This document shows positions 4,761 through 10,629 of a stretch of 10,629 nucleotides of DNA, piece after piece. Position numbers and translations under genes: made by a program. The stretch comes from Sulfurimonas sp. (GTDB lineage: Bacteria > Campylobacterota > Campylobacteria > Campylobacterales > Sulfurimonadaceae), in assembly GCA_021157665.1 (NCBI GenBank), contig JAGGWE010000169.1:1-10629 (forward strand), given 5' to 3'. The notes under the pieces were generated by a model that saw only the letters and a list, made by a program, of their open reading frames with translations, was not told the DNA's origin and searched no databases. How positions within the stretch are numbered: the first letter of the stretch is position 1; every line of letters begins with the position of its first letter.

Positions 4761-6062
4761 TTATGCCTCTTTCATCTTTGCATTTAAAAGTGTACTAAGA
4801 ACTTTATCTTCTACCATTGACATTTGGATAGCTGGTAAATATCCAGAGTCTTTATACTGCTCATATGTTTTTTTAGGATCTTGACCTGTTTGCATCGCTT
4901 CATAATAGATAGTTTGCATAACTTCTTGTTCTTCAACTTTAACATTTTCAGCTTGTGCTAAAGAATCAATAATAAATGTTGCTCTTACACTTCTCTCTGC
5001 ATCTTCACGGAAAGTCTCACGAAGTTCTTTAAGTTTATCAGCATTTTCACGAAGCTCTTTTATCTCATCTTCTTTCATAGTTGAAGCTGATTTATTTAAT
5101 GCCATATCAATCTCTTGTTCAACAACAAATTCAGGTAAGTCAAATTTAAAATCTGCTACAAAAATTTCTAATAAAGCTGGTTTTAAATCATTTTGATAAA
5201 GTTTTGATAACTCTTCATTTTCAATTTGAGTTTTAACTAACTCTTTTAATTTTTCTAAAGAAGCATCTTCTTCACCCTGAAGCATTGTTTTAGCTAGTTC
5301 ATCATTTATCTCAACTTCTTCTTTTACTTGAATCTGATTAACTTTTACTTTAAATTCAGCATCTTTACCTGAAAGTTCTTTAGAACCATAGTTCTCAGGA
5401 AAAGTAACTTTAATAACTACTTCTTCATCTCTTTTAACACCAACAAGTTGATCTTCAAAACCTGGAATAAATTGACCTGAACCTAAAAGAAGTGCAAAGT
5501 TTTCAGCTTTTCCACCATCAAATGCAACACCATCTACAGAACCATCAAAGTCAATAACAGCAGTATCTCCTAGTTTCATTTTACGATTTCTTTTAATATC
5601 AACTAAAGGTGCTTGCTGTTCAGCTAAAGATTTAATTCTTTCATCAATATCTTTATCACTAACAACTGGCTTATCAAACTCTTTAACACTAGCAGCATAA
5701 TCACCCATTTCAATCTCAGGTCTCATCGCAATTTTTACAGTTACTTCTATTTTATCATCGCTTTTATCAAACTGAGAGATATTTGGCTCACCAATTAAAG
5801 ACTCATTAGCAATGCTCATATCTTCTAAACCTTTAGATAAAACATCACGAAGTGCTTCAGCCTCAGCATCTTGAACAAGTTTTTCACCATACTGTTTTTT
5901 AACAATAGCAACAGGAACTTTACCTTTACGAAAACCTTGAACACTAGCAGTTTTAGCCAGTTGTTTAGCGATTTTTTCTAGGTTAGAATTAACCTTATCC
6001 ATAGAGATTGTAGCTTTAATCTCAGCATTTGCACCATTAATTTTATTTGAGTTGATTTCCAT
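4761..6062 (-). CDS. tig: Trigger factor, ribosome-associated chaperone
   Basis: Trigger factor docks at the ribosome exit tunnel and shields emerging chains; it also has prolyl isomerase activity. Numbered from the preferred ATG (433 aa), the ribosome-binding signature GFRKGKVP lies at 43-50. The FKBP-type isomerase domain covers about 165-245 (GDTAVIDFDG, GSGQFIPGFEDQL). The rest is the helical chaperone domain. A TTG directly upstream at 6065 is also in frame, but the AGGA site is only about 3 nt from it and better spaced for the ATG at 6062, so I use the ATG. A 74-bp gap separates tig from lspA, leaving room for an internal promoter, though I see no strong one. Confidence 0.97.
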   Translation of the reverse strand: MEINSNKINGANAEIKATISMDKVNSNLEKIAKQLAKTASVQGFRKGKVPVAIVKKQYGEKLVQDAEAEALRDVLSKGLEDMSIANESLIGEPNISQFDKSDDKIEVTVKIAMRPEIEMGDYAASVKEFDKPVVSDKDIDERIKSLAEQQAPLVDIKRNRKMKLGDTAVIDFDGSVDGVAFDGGKAENFALLLGSGQFIPGFEDQLVGVKRDEEVVIKVTFPENYGSKELSGKDAEFKVKVNQIQVKEEVEINDELAKTMLQGEEDASLEKLKELVKTQIENEELSKLYQNDLKPALLEIFVADFKFDLPEFVVEQEIDMALNKSASTMKEDEIKELRENADKLKELRETFREDAERSVRATFIIDSLAQAENVKVEEQEVMQTIYYEAMQTGQDPKKTYEQYKDSGYLPAIQMSMVEDKVLSTLLNAKMKEA

Positions 6063-6101
6063 CAATTTCCTTTATCTGTATATACTTTAGTTAATTTTAA
6101 C

Positions 6102-6121
6102 TATTATTTTGAGCAATAATA
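6102..6121. other. AT-only hairpin between lspA and tig
   Basis: TATTATT (6102-6108) and AATAATA (6115-6121) pair around a 6-nt loop within the 74-bp gap 6066-6139. The stem has no G-C pairs and no U-tract on the minus strand, so it is unlikely to terminate transcription well. It may be chance in AT-rich DNA. Confidence 0.2.
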
Positions 6122-6139
6122 TCCAAAAAGTGCTTTTAA

Positions 6140-6595
6140 TTAGCTTTTACAAAACTTAGGTTTAAAGTTTAAAAATAAAAACCATACAACGGCTATATCT
6201 ATCATCACATCTGCAAAATTAAATACTGCAAAATCAAATCCACAATGCCAATAAACCATATCAACTACACCACCGTAAATAAACCTATCATAGACATTTG
6301 AAAATGCACCACCAAGAAGTAGTCCAGCAGGGATTGCATAGCACAACTCTTTAAGATAAAAAAGATATCCTAAAATTCCAATCAACATAAGAAGTTGTAT
6401 ATATTTTAGCCATTCATCTAAAAAAGCCAACATTGAAAATGCCACACCTTTATTATAAACTAAAATCAAATCTATACACTCCGTATAGTAACGAAATCCA
6501 TCAACAAAAAGCATCTTTATATTTTGATCTATTATAAAAATACCTACAAGGGTAAATAATAATATAGCACTAAAACGGATAGTATTATTAGCCAT
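6140..6595 (-). CDS. lspA: Lipoprotein signal peptidase II
   Basis: LspA is an inner-membrane aspartyl peptidase that removes the signal peptide from diacylglyceryl-modified prolipoproteins. The 151-aa protein has four hydrophobic segments (about 8-25, 62-82, 86-100 and 124-143). The conserved boxes are present: DQNIK (23-27), NKGVAFS (48-54), GGAFSNVYDR (95-104), GGVVDM with catalytic Asp112, and FNFAD with catalytic Asp129. GGAFSN replaces the more usual GGAIGN, a mild variation. The start overlaps the end of glmM by 8 bp and no clear Shine-Dalgarno site is seen, so translation probably depends on coupling to glmM. As I recall, the glmM-lspA pair is also found in Helicobacter. Confidence 0.95.
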   Translation of the reverse strand: MANNTIRFSAILLFTLVGIFIIDQNIKMLFVDGFRYYTECIDLILVYNKGVAFSMLAFLDEWLKYIQLLMLIGILGYLFYLKELCYAIPAGLLLGGAFSNVYDRFIYGGVVDMVYWHCGFDFAVFNFADVMIDIAVVWFLFLNFKPKFCKS

Positions 6596-7928
6596 TTAAC
6601 GCTTTTTGGAAAAATTCAACCATCTCATCCATATTTTTATTCATCTCTTTTGCATCTTTACACTCTAATAAAATTCTTAGTTTATTTTCAGTCCCTGAAT
6701 ACCTAACAAGATGGTTAATATGCTTTTTATCTAAATCTTGTAATTTTTCATCTAAGCCCTCAATCTCATTAAGAGGTTTTTTAACTTTTACTTTAATATT
6801 TGTAAGTTTTTGAGGGTAAAGAGTAAAGGGACGAAGTACCTCTGAAGCTTTTTTATTTTTATTGATAATTAAAGCTAAAACCTGAAGAGCCGATACTAAA
6901 CCATCTCCAGTTTTTGCATAGTCATGCATAATCACATGCCCACTTTGCTCACCACCAAAGTTAATACCTTCTTTATTCATAATTTCTAAAACATGTTTAT
7001 CTCCAACATTTGAGCGAAATAATTTTAATCCTTTTTCTATTAAATAATCTTCTAAACCTTGATTACTCATAACAGTAGAAACAATTGCTCCACCTTTTAA
7101 TGAACCTATTTCATTAAGATAAACGCCTAAAGCACCAAGAAGCTGATCACCATCAACAACCTCACCCAACTCATCAACCACTACAAGTCTATCAGCATCA
7201 CCATCAAGAGCAATCCCCAAATCAGCTCTATATTTAACAACACTTTCACTTAAATCCTTAGTATGTAAAGCTCCACAAGCCTCATTAATATTATATCCAT
7301 TTGGTTGATCATGAAGAACTATTACATCAGCACCTAATTCCTCTAAAACAGTTGGACCAACCTTATATCCTGCTCCGTTTGCAGTATCCAGAACTATTCT
7401 CATTCCATTTAAAGTAAAATCTCTTGGAAAAGAGTTTTTAAGCTGAATAATATAACGTCCAATTACATCATCAATTCTTTTTGCTTTTCCAATTTTTTTA
7501 GCAGTTACTTGGGCTTCATCTATCATCTCTTGATTATTACAAATATCTTCTATAATACTTTCAACTTCACTAGAAAGTTTATTTCCATGTCCATCAAAAA
7601 ATTTAATCCCATTATCTTCAAAAGAGTTATGAGAAGCACTTATCATTATTCCAGCATCACATCTCATATTTTCAGTGATAAAAGCAATGGCAGGAGTAGG
7701 CATAGGACCAATTTGAACAACATCGTAACCAATAGCAGTTAAACCCGCAACAATCGCATTTTCAATCATATAGCCACTGATTCTAGTATCTTTGCCAATT
7801 AATATTTTATTATTTACAGAATGTTCTTTAAAATAGATACCTGCACCCATAGCCACTCTCATCGCTAAAGCAGCTGTCAAATATGAACCTGCTTCACCTC
7901 TAACACCATCTGTTCCAAATAATTTCAT
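6588..7928 (-). CDS. glmM: Phosphoglucosamine mutase
   Basis: GlmM converts glucosamine-6-phosphate to glucosamine-1-phosphate, feeding UDP-GlcNAc for peptidoglycan and lipopolysaccharide. The 446-aa protein has the four-domain phosphohexomutase layout. The N-terminus reads LFGTDGVRG. The phosphoserine loop is ISASHN (Ser99). The Mg-binding loop is DGDADR (Asp242, Asp244, Asp246), the sugar-specificity loop GGEQSGH (325-331), and the phosphate-binding loop RYSGTEN (409-415). Length is typical. The ATG lies close to a GGA site and about 28 bp after a plausible -10 box. It is the first gene of the minus-strand series. A 77-codon open frame antisense within it (7509-7742) is a shadow. Confidence 0.97.
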   Translation of the reverse strand: MKLFGTDGVRGEAGSYLTAALAMRVAMGAGIYFKEHSVNNKILIGKDTRISGYMIENAIVAGLTAIGYDVVQIGPMPTPAIAFITENMRCDAGIMISASHNSFEDNGIKFFDGHGNKLSSEVESIIEDICNNQEMIDEAQVTAKKIGKAKRIDDVIGRYIIQLKNSFPRDFTLNGMRIVLDTANGAGYKVGPTVLEELGADVIVLHDQPNGYNINEACGALHTKDLSESVVKYRADLGIALDGDADRLVVVDELGEVVDGDQLLGALGVYLNEIGSLKGGAIVSTVMSNQGLEDYLIEKGLKLFRSNVGDKHVLEIMNKEGINFGGEQSGHVIMHDYAKTGDGLVSALQVLALIINKNKKASEVLRPFTLYPQKLTNIKVKVKKPLNEIEGLDEKLQDLDKKHINHLVRYSGTENKLRILLECKDAKEMNKNMDEMVEFFQKALNG

Positions 7929-7955
7929 ATGTTTTTTCCAATTTTTAAGTGATGC

Positions 7956-7984
7956 ATTTTAACATAACTATTTATATATTAAAG
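7956..7984 (-). promoter_or_regulatory. Candidate promoter for glmM series
   Basis: On the minus strand, TAAAAT (7961-7956) follows CTTTAA (7984-7979) with a 17-bp spacer. The -10 box is a good match and the -35 weak, as is usual for campylobacterotal sigma70 promoters. The leader would be about 20 nt. Confidence 0.45.
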
Positions 7985-8017
7985 AATTAGCCTATTTTCT
8001 CTCTCTTTAACATAACT
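7958..8017. repeat. 12-bp direct repeat in the glmM/rpsT divergent region
   Basis: TTTAACATAACT occurs at 7958-7969 and again at 8006-8017, 48 bp apart. The first copy overlaps the predicted glmM -10 box (reading AGTTATGTTAAA on the minus strand). The second lies just upstream of the predicted rpsT -10. It could be a shared regulator site or a duplicated promoter element; no regulator is suggested by the sequence. Confidence 0.35.
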
Positions 8018-8033
8018 TTAATTATCATTTAGC

Positions 8034-8039
8034 TATTAT
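8034..8039 (+). promoter_or_regulatory. Candidate -10 element for rpsT-prfA
   Basis: TATTAT lies 33 nt before the rpsT start, which would give a leader of about 27 nt containing GAGAAGGA (8058-8065). No good -35 box is visible. TAAAAT at 8047-8052 is an alternative but sits too close to the ribosome site. Confidence 0.3.
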
Positions 8040-8072
8040 TTCGCACTAAAATTTTATGAGAAGGACTCATTT

Positions 8073-8333
8073 ATGGCAAATCACAAGTCATCAATTAAGA
8101 GAATTCGTCAAACACTCGTTCGTACTGAGCGTAATCGTTTTTACAGAACTCGTCTTAAAAACATCGTTAAAGATGTTCGTACTGCAATCGACGCAGGAAA
8201 CAAAGAAGAAGCAACTGCTGCATTTAAAGTAGCTAACCAACAAATTCACAAATTTGTTAGCAAAGGTATTCTTAAAAAAGAAACTGCAGCTAGAAAAGTA
8301 AGCCGCTTACACAGAGCTGTTAACGCTATATAA
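8073..8333 (+). CDS. rpsT: 30S ribosomal protein S20
   Basis: S20 is a small basic helical protein that binds 16S rRNA and helps assemble the 30S subunit. The 86-aa product has the family pattern: MANHKSSIKRIRQ at the start, many Arg and Lys residues along long helices, an alanine-rich middle, and the conserved end KKETAARKVSRLHRAVN. Length is normal. A strong site, GAGAAGGA (8058-8065), lies just before the ATG. It begins the plus-strand unit with prfA 25 bp downstream. As I recall, rpsT-prfA beside glmM is also the arrangement in Helicobacter pylori. Confidence 0.98.
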   Translation: MANHKSSIKRIRQTLVRTERNRFYRTRLKNIVKDVRTAIDAGNKEEATAAFKVANQQIHKFVSKGILKKETAARKVSRLHRAVNAI

Positions 8334-8358
8334 GCATAACAGTACTAAAGGTAATTAA

Positions 8359-9426
8359 ATGCTAGCAGATAAACTCACACCGTTTATCACCCGCTATAAT
8401 GAACTTAGCGATTTGCTAAGTTCACCTGACATCACTTCTGACATCAAAAGAATGACAGAACTTTCAAAAGAACAATCAAATCTTTTACCAATCGTTGAAA
8501 AAGCCAAAGAATACAAAGCTTTAATCGCAGATATTGCCGATACAAAAGATATGCTTTCTGATTCTGAAATGGGCGAAATGGCAAAAGAGGAACTTAAAGA
8601 GTTAGAACCTCAAAAACCACTTATCGAAGAGGAAATTAAAACTCTTCTTCTACCAAAAGATCCAAATGATGATAGAAATATCATCGTGGAACTTCGTGCT
8701 GGTGCTGGTGGAGATGAGGCTGCTATTTTTGTAGGTGACTTATTTGATGCTTATACAAGATATGCAGATTTAAGAGGTTGGAAGATTGAAATTATCAGTA
8801 CTTCACCATCAGAATCTGGTGGTTACAAAGAGGTTACTGCACTTATTAAGGGTGAACAGGTTTATAGTCGGTTGAAATACGAAGGCGGGACTCACAGAGT
8901 TCAGCGTGTTCCATCAACGGAATCTCAAGGTCGTGTTCACACATCAGCAATCACAGTAGCAGTTATGCCTGAGGTTGATGATGTTGAAGTCGTAATCGAA
9001 GATAAAGATTTAAAAATAGATGTTATGAGATCATCTGGTTGTGGAGGGCAGTCTGTAAATACAACTGACTCTGCTGTTAGAATTACTCACTTACCAACAG
9101 GTTTGGTAGTAACCAATCAAGATCAAAAATCACAACATAAAAACCGTGAAAAAGCGATGAAAGTTCTTAAAGCTAGACTTTATGATTTAGAAATGCATGC
9201 ACAACAATCTGAAAATGCAGCAGAGAGAGCTGCACAAGTAGGAACCGGAGATAGAAGTGGTAGAATTAGAACTTACAACTATCCTCAAAATCGTATGAGT
9301 GATCACAGAATCAATCTTACACTATACCGTTTGAATGAGATTATGAGTGGTGGACTTCTTGATGAAGTTGTTGAACCACTTATTACAGATCATCAAGCAA
9401 AAATTGTTGAGGCTGCAGGGCTTTAA
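8359..9426 (+). CDS. prfA: Peptide chain release factor 1
   Basis: RF1 recognises UAA and UAG stop codons and triggers peptide release. The 355-aa protein carries the GGQ motif (229-231, in SSGCGGQSVN), which contacts the peptidyl-transferase centre. It also has a PxT-type codon-reading tripeptide, Pro185-Ser186-Thr187 in HRVQRVPSTESQGR; RF2 would have SPF. ELRAGAGGDEAA (111-122) and the C-terminal switch region are typical. The ATG is preceded by AAAGGT. It lies 25 bp after rpsT, probably on the same transcript. A perfect hairpin occurs within its first codons (see the separate entry). Confidence 0.97.
   Translation: MLADKLTPFITRYNELSDLLSSPDITSDIKRMTELSKEQSNLLPIVEKAKEYKALIADIADTKDMLSDSEMGEMAKEELKELEPQKPLIEEEIKTLLLPKDPNDDRNIIVELRAGAGGDEAAIFVGDLFDAYTRYADLRGWKIEIISTSPSESGGYKEVTALIKGEQVYSRLKYEGGTHRVQRVPSTESQGRVHTSAITVAVMPEVDDVEVVIEDKDLKIDVMRSSGCGGQSVNTTDSAVRITHLPTGLVVTNQDQKSQHKNREKAMKVLKARLYDLEMHAQQSENAAERAAQVGTGDRSGRIRTYNYPQNRMSDHRINLTLYRLNEIMSGGLLDEVVEPLITDHQAKIVEAAGL
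8400..8424 (+). other. Perfect 10-bp hairpin inside the start of prfA
   Basis: TGAACTTAGC (8400-8409) pairs fully with GCTAAGTTCA (8415-8424) around the loop GATTT. It lies about 40 nt after the prfA start codon. It encodes ordinary RF1 residues (ELSDLLSS), so it could be coincidence, or an mRNA structure affecting early elongation. No U-tract follows, so it is not a classical terminator. Confidence 0.4.
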
Positions 9427-9444
9427 AACCCACATACCAAAACA

Positions 9445-9477
9445 AACTTTTCCACGCTCCAGCGTGGTAACAAGTTT
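9445..9477. terminator. REP-like palindrome / bidirectional terminator between prfA and dapF
   Basis: CCACGC (9452-9457) pairs with GCGTGG (9462-9467) around TCCA. Outer arms AAACTT (9445-9450) and AAGTTT (9472-9477) extend the stem across a small internal loop. It sits in the 69-bp gap between the stops of the convergent genes prfA and dapF, where a bidirectional terminator is expected, although the U-tracts are weak. The GC-rich core stands out from its AT-rich surroundings and resembles dispersed palindromic repeats with a CCACGCTCCAGCGTGG core that I recall from other bacteria. Confidence 0.5.
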
Positions 9478-9495
9478 CTTCGGCCAACTTTCTAC

Positions 9496-10254
9496 TTAAT
9501 TAAACTCAGTTATAAAAGTATTTCTAACCTCGCCTTTAAAAGTGATAGTTCTATCATTTATACCAAGATATAAAGTATCTCCACTTCTAGGATAAACTTC
9601 TACATTATCTTTGATTAAATCCTCTTTTAAAGCTCTATAAAAACATGCAGCCATTCCAGTTCCACATGCCAAGGTCTCATCTTCAACACCTCGCTCGTAA
9701 GTTCTTACTTTTAAGTTCTCACCATCTACAAAAACTATGTTCACATTTGCATTATATTTGTTACGAAGTTCTCTAGCTTCGGCTATATCAAACTCTTCTA
9801 TATTTTGAGTTATGTTTACAAGATGAGGGACACCTGTATTTATTAACCACCAAGATTTACCATTATAAGTTATATCTTTTTCTATAATCTCTGGAGGAGT
9901 TAATTCACTTAAAACCATAGCTTTTTTTCTTCCATGACTTTTAGATACTTTTGCATTTATCACACCAGCACCAGTTAAAAAACTCATTTTTGAAGGGGCA
10001 ATTTCATTTATAAAAGCATAGTGAGCAGCTGCACGAGAGCCATTTCCACACATCTCAGCATAACTTCCATCAGAGTTGTAAAATTCCCACTCAAAATCTT
10101 GTTCGGCATGTGGTATTAATACGATTAAGCCATCAGCACCAACACCATCTTGACGATGACACACTTTTTTAGCTAATTCACTTCTATCTTTTTTCTCTAA
10201 AGCATGAAAAATTACAAAATCATTTCCATTTGCTGTATATTTTGCAAGTGTCAT
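9496..10254 (-). CDS. dapF: Diaminopimelate epimerase
   Basis: DapF interconverts LL- and meso-diaminopimelate, the last step before meso-DAP is used for lysine and peptidoglycan. The 252-aa protein has both halves of the pseudo-symmetric active site. The N-terminal half has NGNDFV (9-14) and MCGNGSR, with catalytic Cys69. The C-terminal half has YERGVEDET (186-194) and ACGTGMAA, with catalytic Cys197. Both cysteines are present, so it should be active. It is slightly shorter than the E. coli enzyme. The ATG overlaps the coaE stop by 4 bp (ATGA), indicating translational coupling. It converges on prfA. Confidence 0.96.
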   Translation of the reverse strand: MTLAKYTANGNDFVIFHALEKKDRSELAKKVCHRQDGVGADGLIVLIPHAEQDFEWEFYNSDGSYAEMCGNGSRAAAHYAFINEIAPSKMSFLTGAGVINAKVSKSHGRKKAMVLSELTPPEIIEKDITYNGKSWWLINTGVPHLVNITQNIEEFDIAEARELRNKYNANVNIVFVDGENLKVRTYERGVEDETLACGTGMAACFYRALKEDLIKDNVEVYPRSGDTLYLGINDRTITFKGEVRNTFITEFN

Positions 10255-10629
10255 TTTTTCTCCAAATATTTATCTTTTATAATCTCCACAAAATCCTCAA
10301 CCTCTTGTTGTAAATGTTTAAGATTTTTAGAATTATCTATCACCCAAGTAGCTTTTTCTTTTTTCTTATCAATTGGCATCTGAGTAGCTATTCTTTTTAA
10401 AGATTCTTCCTCTGAGTATTTATTTCTTTTTATAAACCTCTCAAGTTGAACATCACTTGGAGTATAAACCACAACGGAATCTTTTATATTGTAAGCTCCA
10501 TTTTCAAAAAACAGAGGAATATCTATAAGGTAAGGAAATTTAAAACCATCTTGCTTAATACTTTGTTTTTCAATTTCAGCACGAATTTTAGGATGTAAAA
10601 AATCTTCAAGAGTTTTCTTGGCATGTGGG
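10251..10629 (-). CDS. coaE: Dephospho-CoA kinase, C-terminal part (cut by window end)
   Basis: CoaE phosphorylates dephospho-CoA at the ribose 3'-OH, the last step of coenzyme A synthesis. The minus-strand frame is open from the window edge, so the first Met codon within it (10472, a GTG) is not the true start; about 125 C-terminal residues are visible. They include HPKIR, DIPLFFEN and VVVYTPSDVQLERFIKR, all typical of CoaE after its substrate-binding helices. The P-loop and the true start lie beyond base 10629. The stop overlaps the dapF start (ATGA), so the two genes form one transcript. The end is lysine-rich. Confidence 0.93.
   Translation of the reverse strand, partial: PHAKKTLEDFLHPKIRAEIEKQSIKQDGFKFPYLIDIPLFFENGAYNIKDSVVVYTPSDVQLERFIKRNKYSEEESLKRIATQMPIDKKKEKATWVIDNSKNLKHLQQEVEDFVEIIKDKYLEKK

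Noticed and set aside
6063..6065. TTG as the start of tig
   Set aside because: It is directly adjacent to the ATG at 6062 and too close to the AGGA site; the ATG is better spaced.
6066..6139. A separate promoter for tig
   Set aside because: The gap is AT-rich, with a possible TATATA, but no -35 at a proper distance; evidence is too weak to annotate.
7509..7742. 77-codon plus-strand open frame
   Set aside because: It lies wholly antisense within glmM, whose frame is intact with all motifs; no ribosome site or recognisable protein character.
10251..10472. A separate 73-aa protein beginning at the GTG at 10472
   Set aside because: The frame stays open to the window edge and encodes CoaE motifs upstream of that codon, so it is an internal valine of coaE.

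Overview
The window is AT-rich and most likely comes from a free-living campylobacterotal chromosome of the Sulfurimonas/Helicobacteraceae type. From memory, glmM-lspA next to rpsT-prfA is also the Helicobacter pylori order, and def-clpP-tig is also the Campylobacter jejuni order; here both blocks are joined. Genus assignment is inference and no database was searched.

Region 1 (1-2532) is accessory DNA that I read as the tail of an integron gene-cassette array. Four attC-like recombination sites, the first cut by the window edge, mark cassette boundaries at about 114/115, 454/455, 729/730 and 2172/2173. All carry a GTTA-type R' box, and where the left half is visible a TAAC-ended R'' box and an imperfect stem. 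No integrase lies in the window; if there is one it should be upstream, because the array reads left to right. The first two complete cassettes have no convincing ORF. Their bodies are near-duplicates full of short hairpins, while their attC sites differ. The third cassette has its own sigma70-like promoter behind a perfect inverted repeat. It encodes an unrecognised 90-aa protein overlapping a 303-aa caspase/legumain-like (clan CD) cysteine peptidase with an internal EF-hand-like loop. The fourth holds an HNH-nuclease-like ORF that looks cut short and has no attC after it, so the array appears to end in a deletion scar 5 bp from def.

Region 2 (2538-7928, minus strand) is a tightly packed housekeeping cluster read glmM, lspA, tig, clpP, a degenerate GGDEF protein, def. 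It covers peptidoglycan precursor supply (GlmM), lipoprotein signal processing (LspA), and nascent-chain handling and turnover (trigger factor, ClpP, peptide deformylase). The GGDEF protein has lost the catalytic signature but keeps an RxxD c-di-GMP-binding motif, so it is more likely a receptor or scaffold than a cyclase.

Region 3 (7929-10629): a 144-bp divergent intergenic region separates glmM from rpsT-prfA (ribosomal protein S20 and release factor 1, plus strand). prfA converges on dapF-coaE (minus strand; diaminopimelate epimerase and dephospho-CoA kinase, the latter cut by the window end), with a strong palindromic hairpin between them.

The best candidate for an undescribed system is the two-gene caspase-like cassette (730-2172). 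Second are the paired ORF-less cassettes, which may specify a structured RNA.
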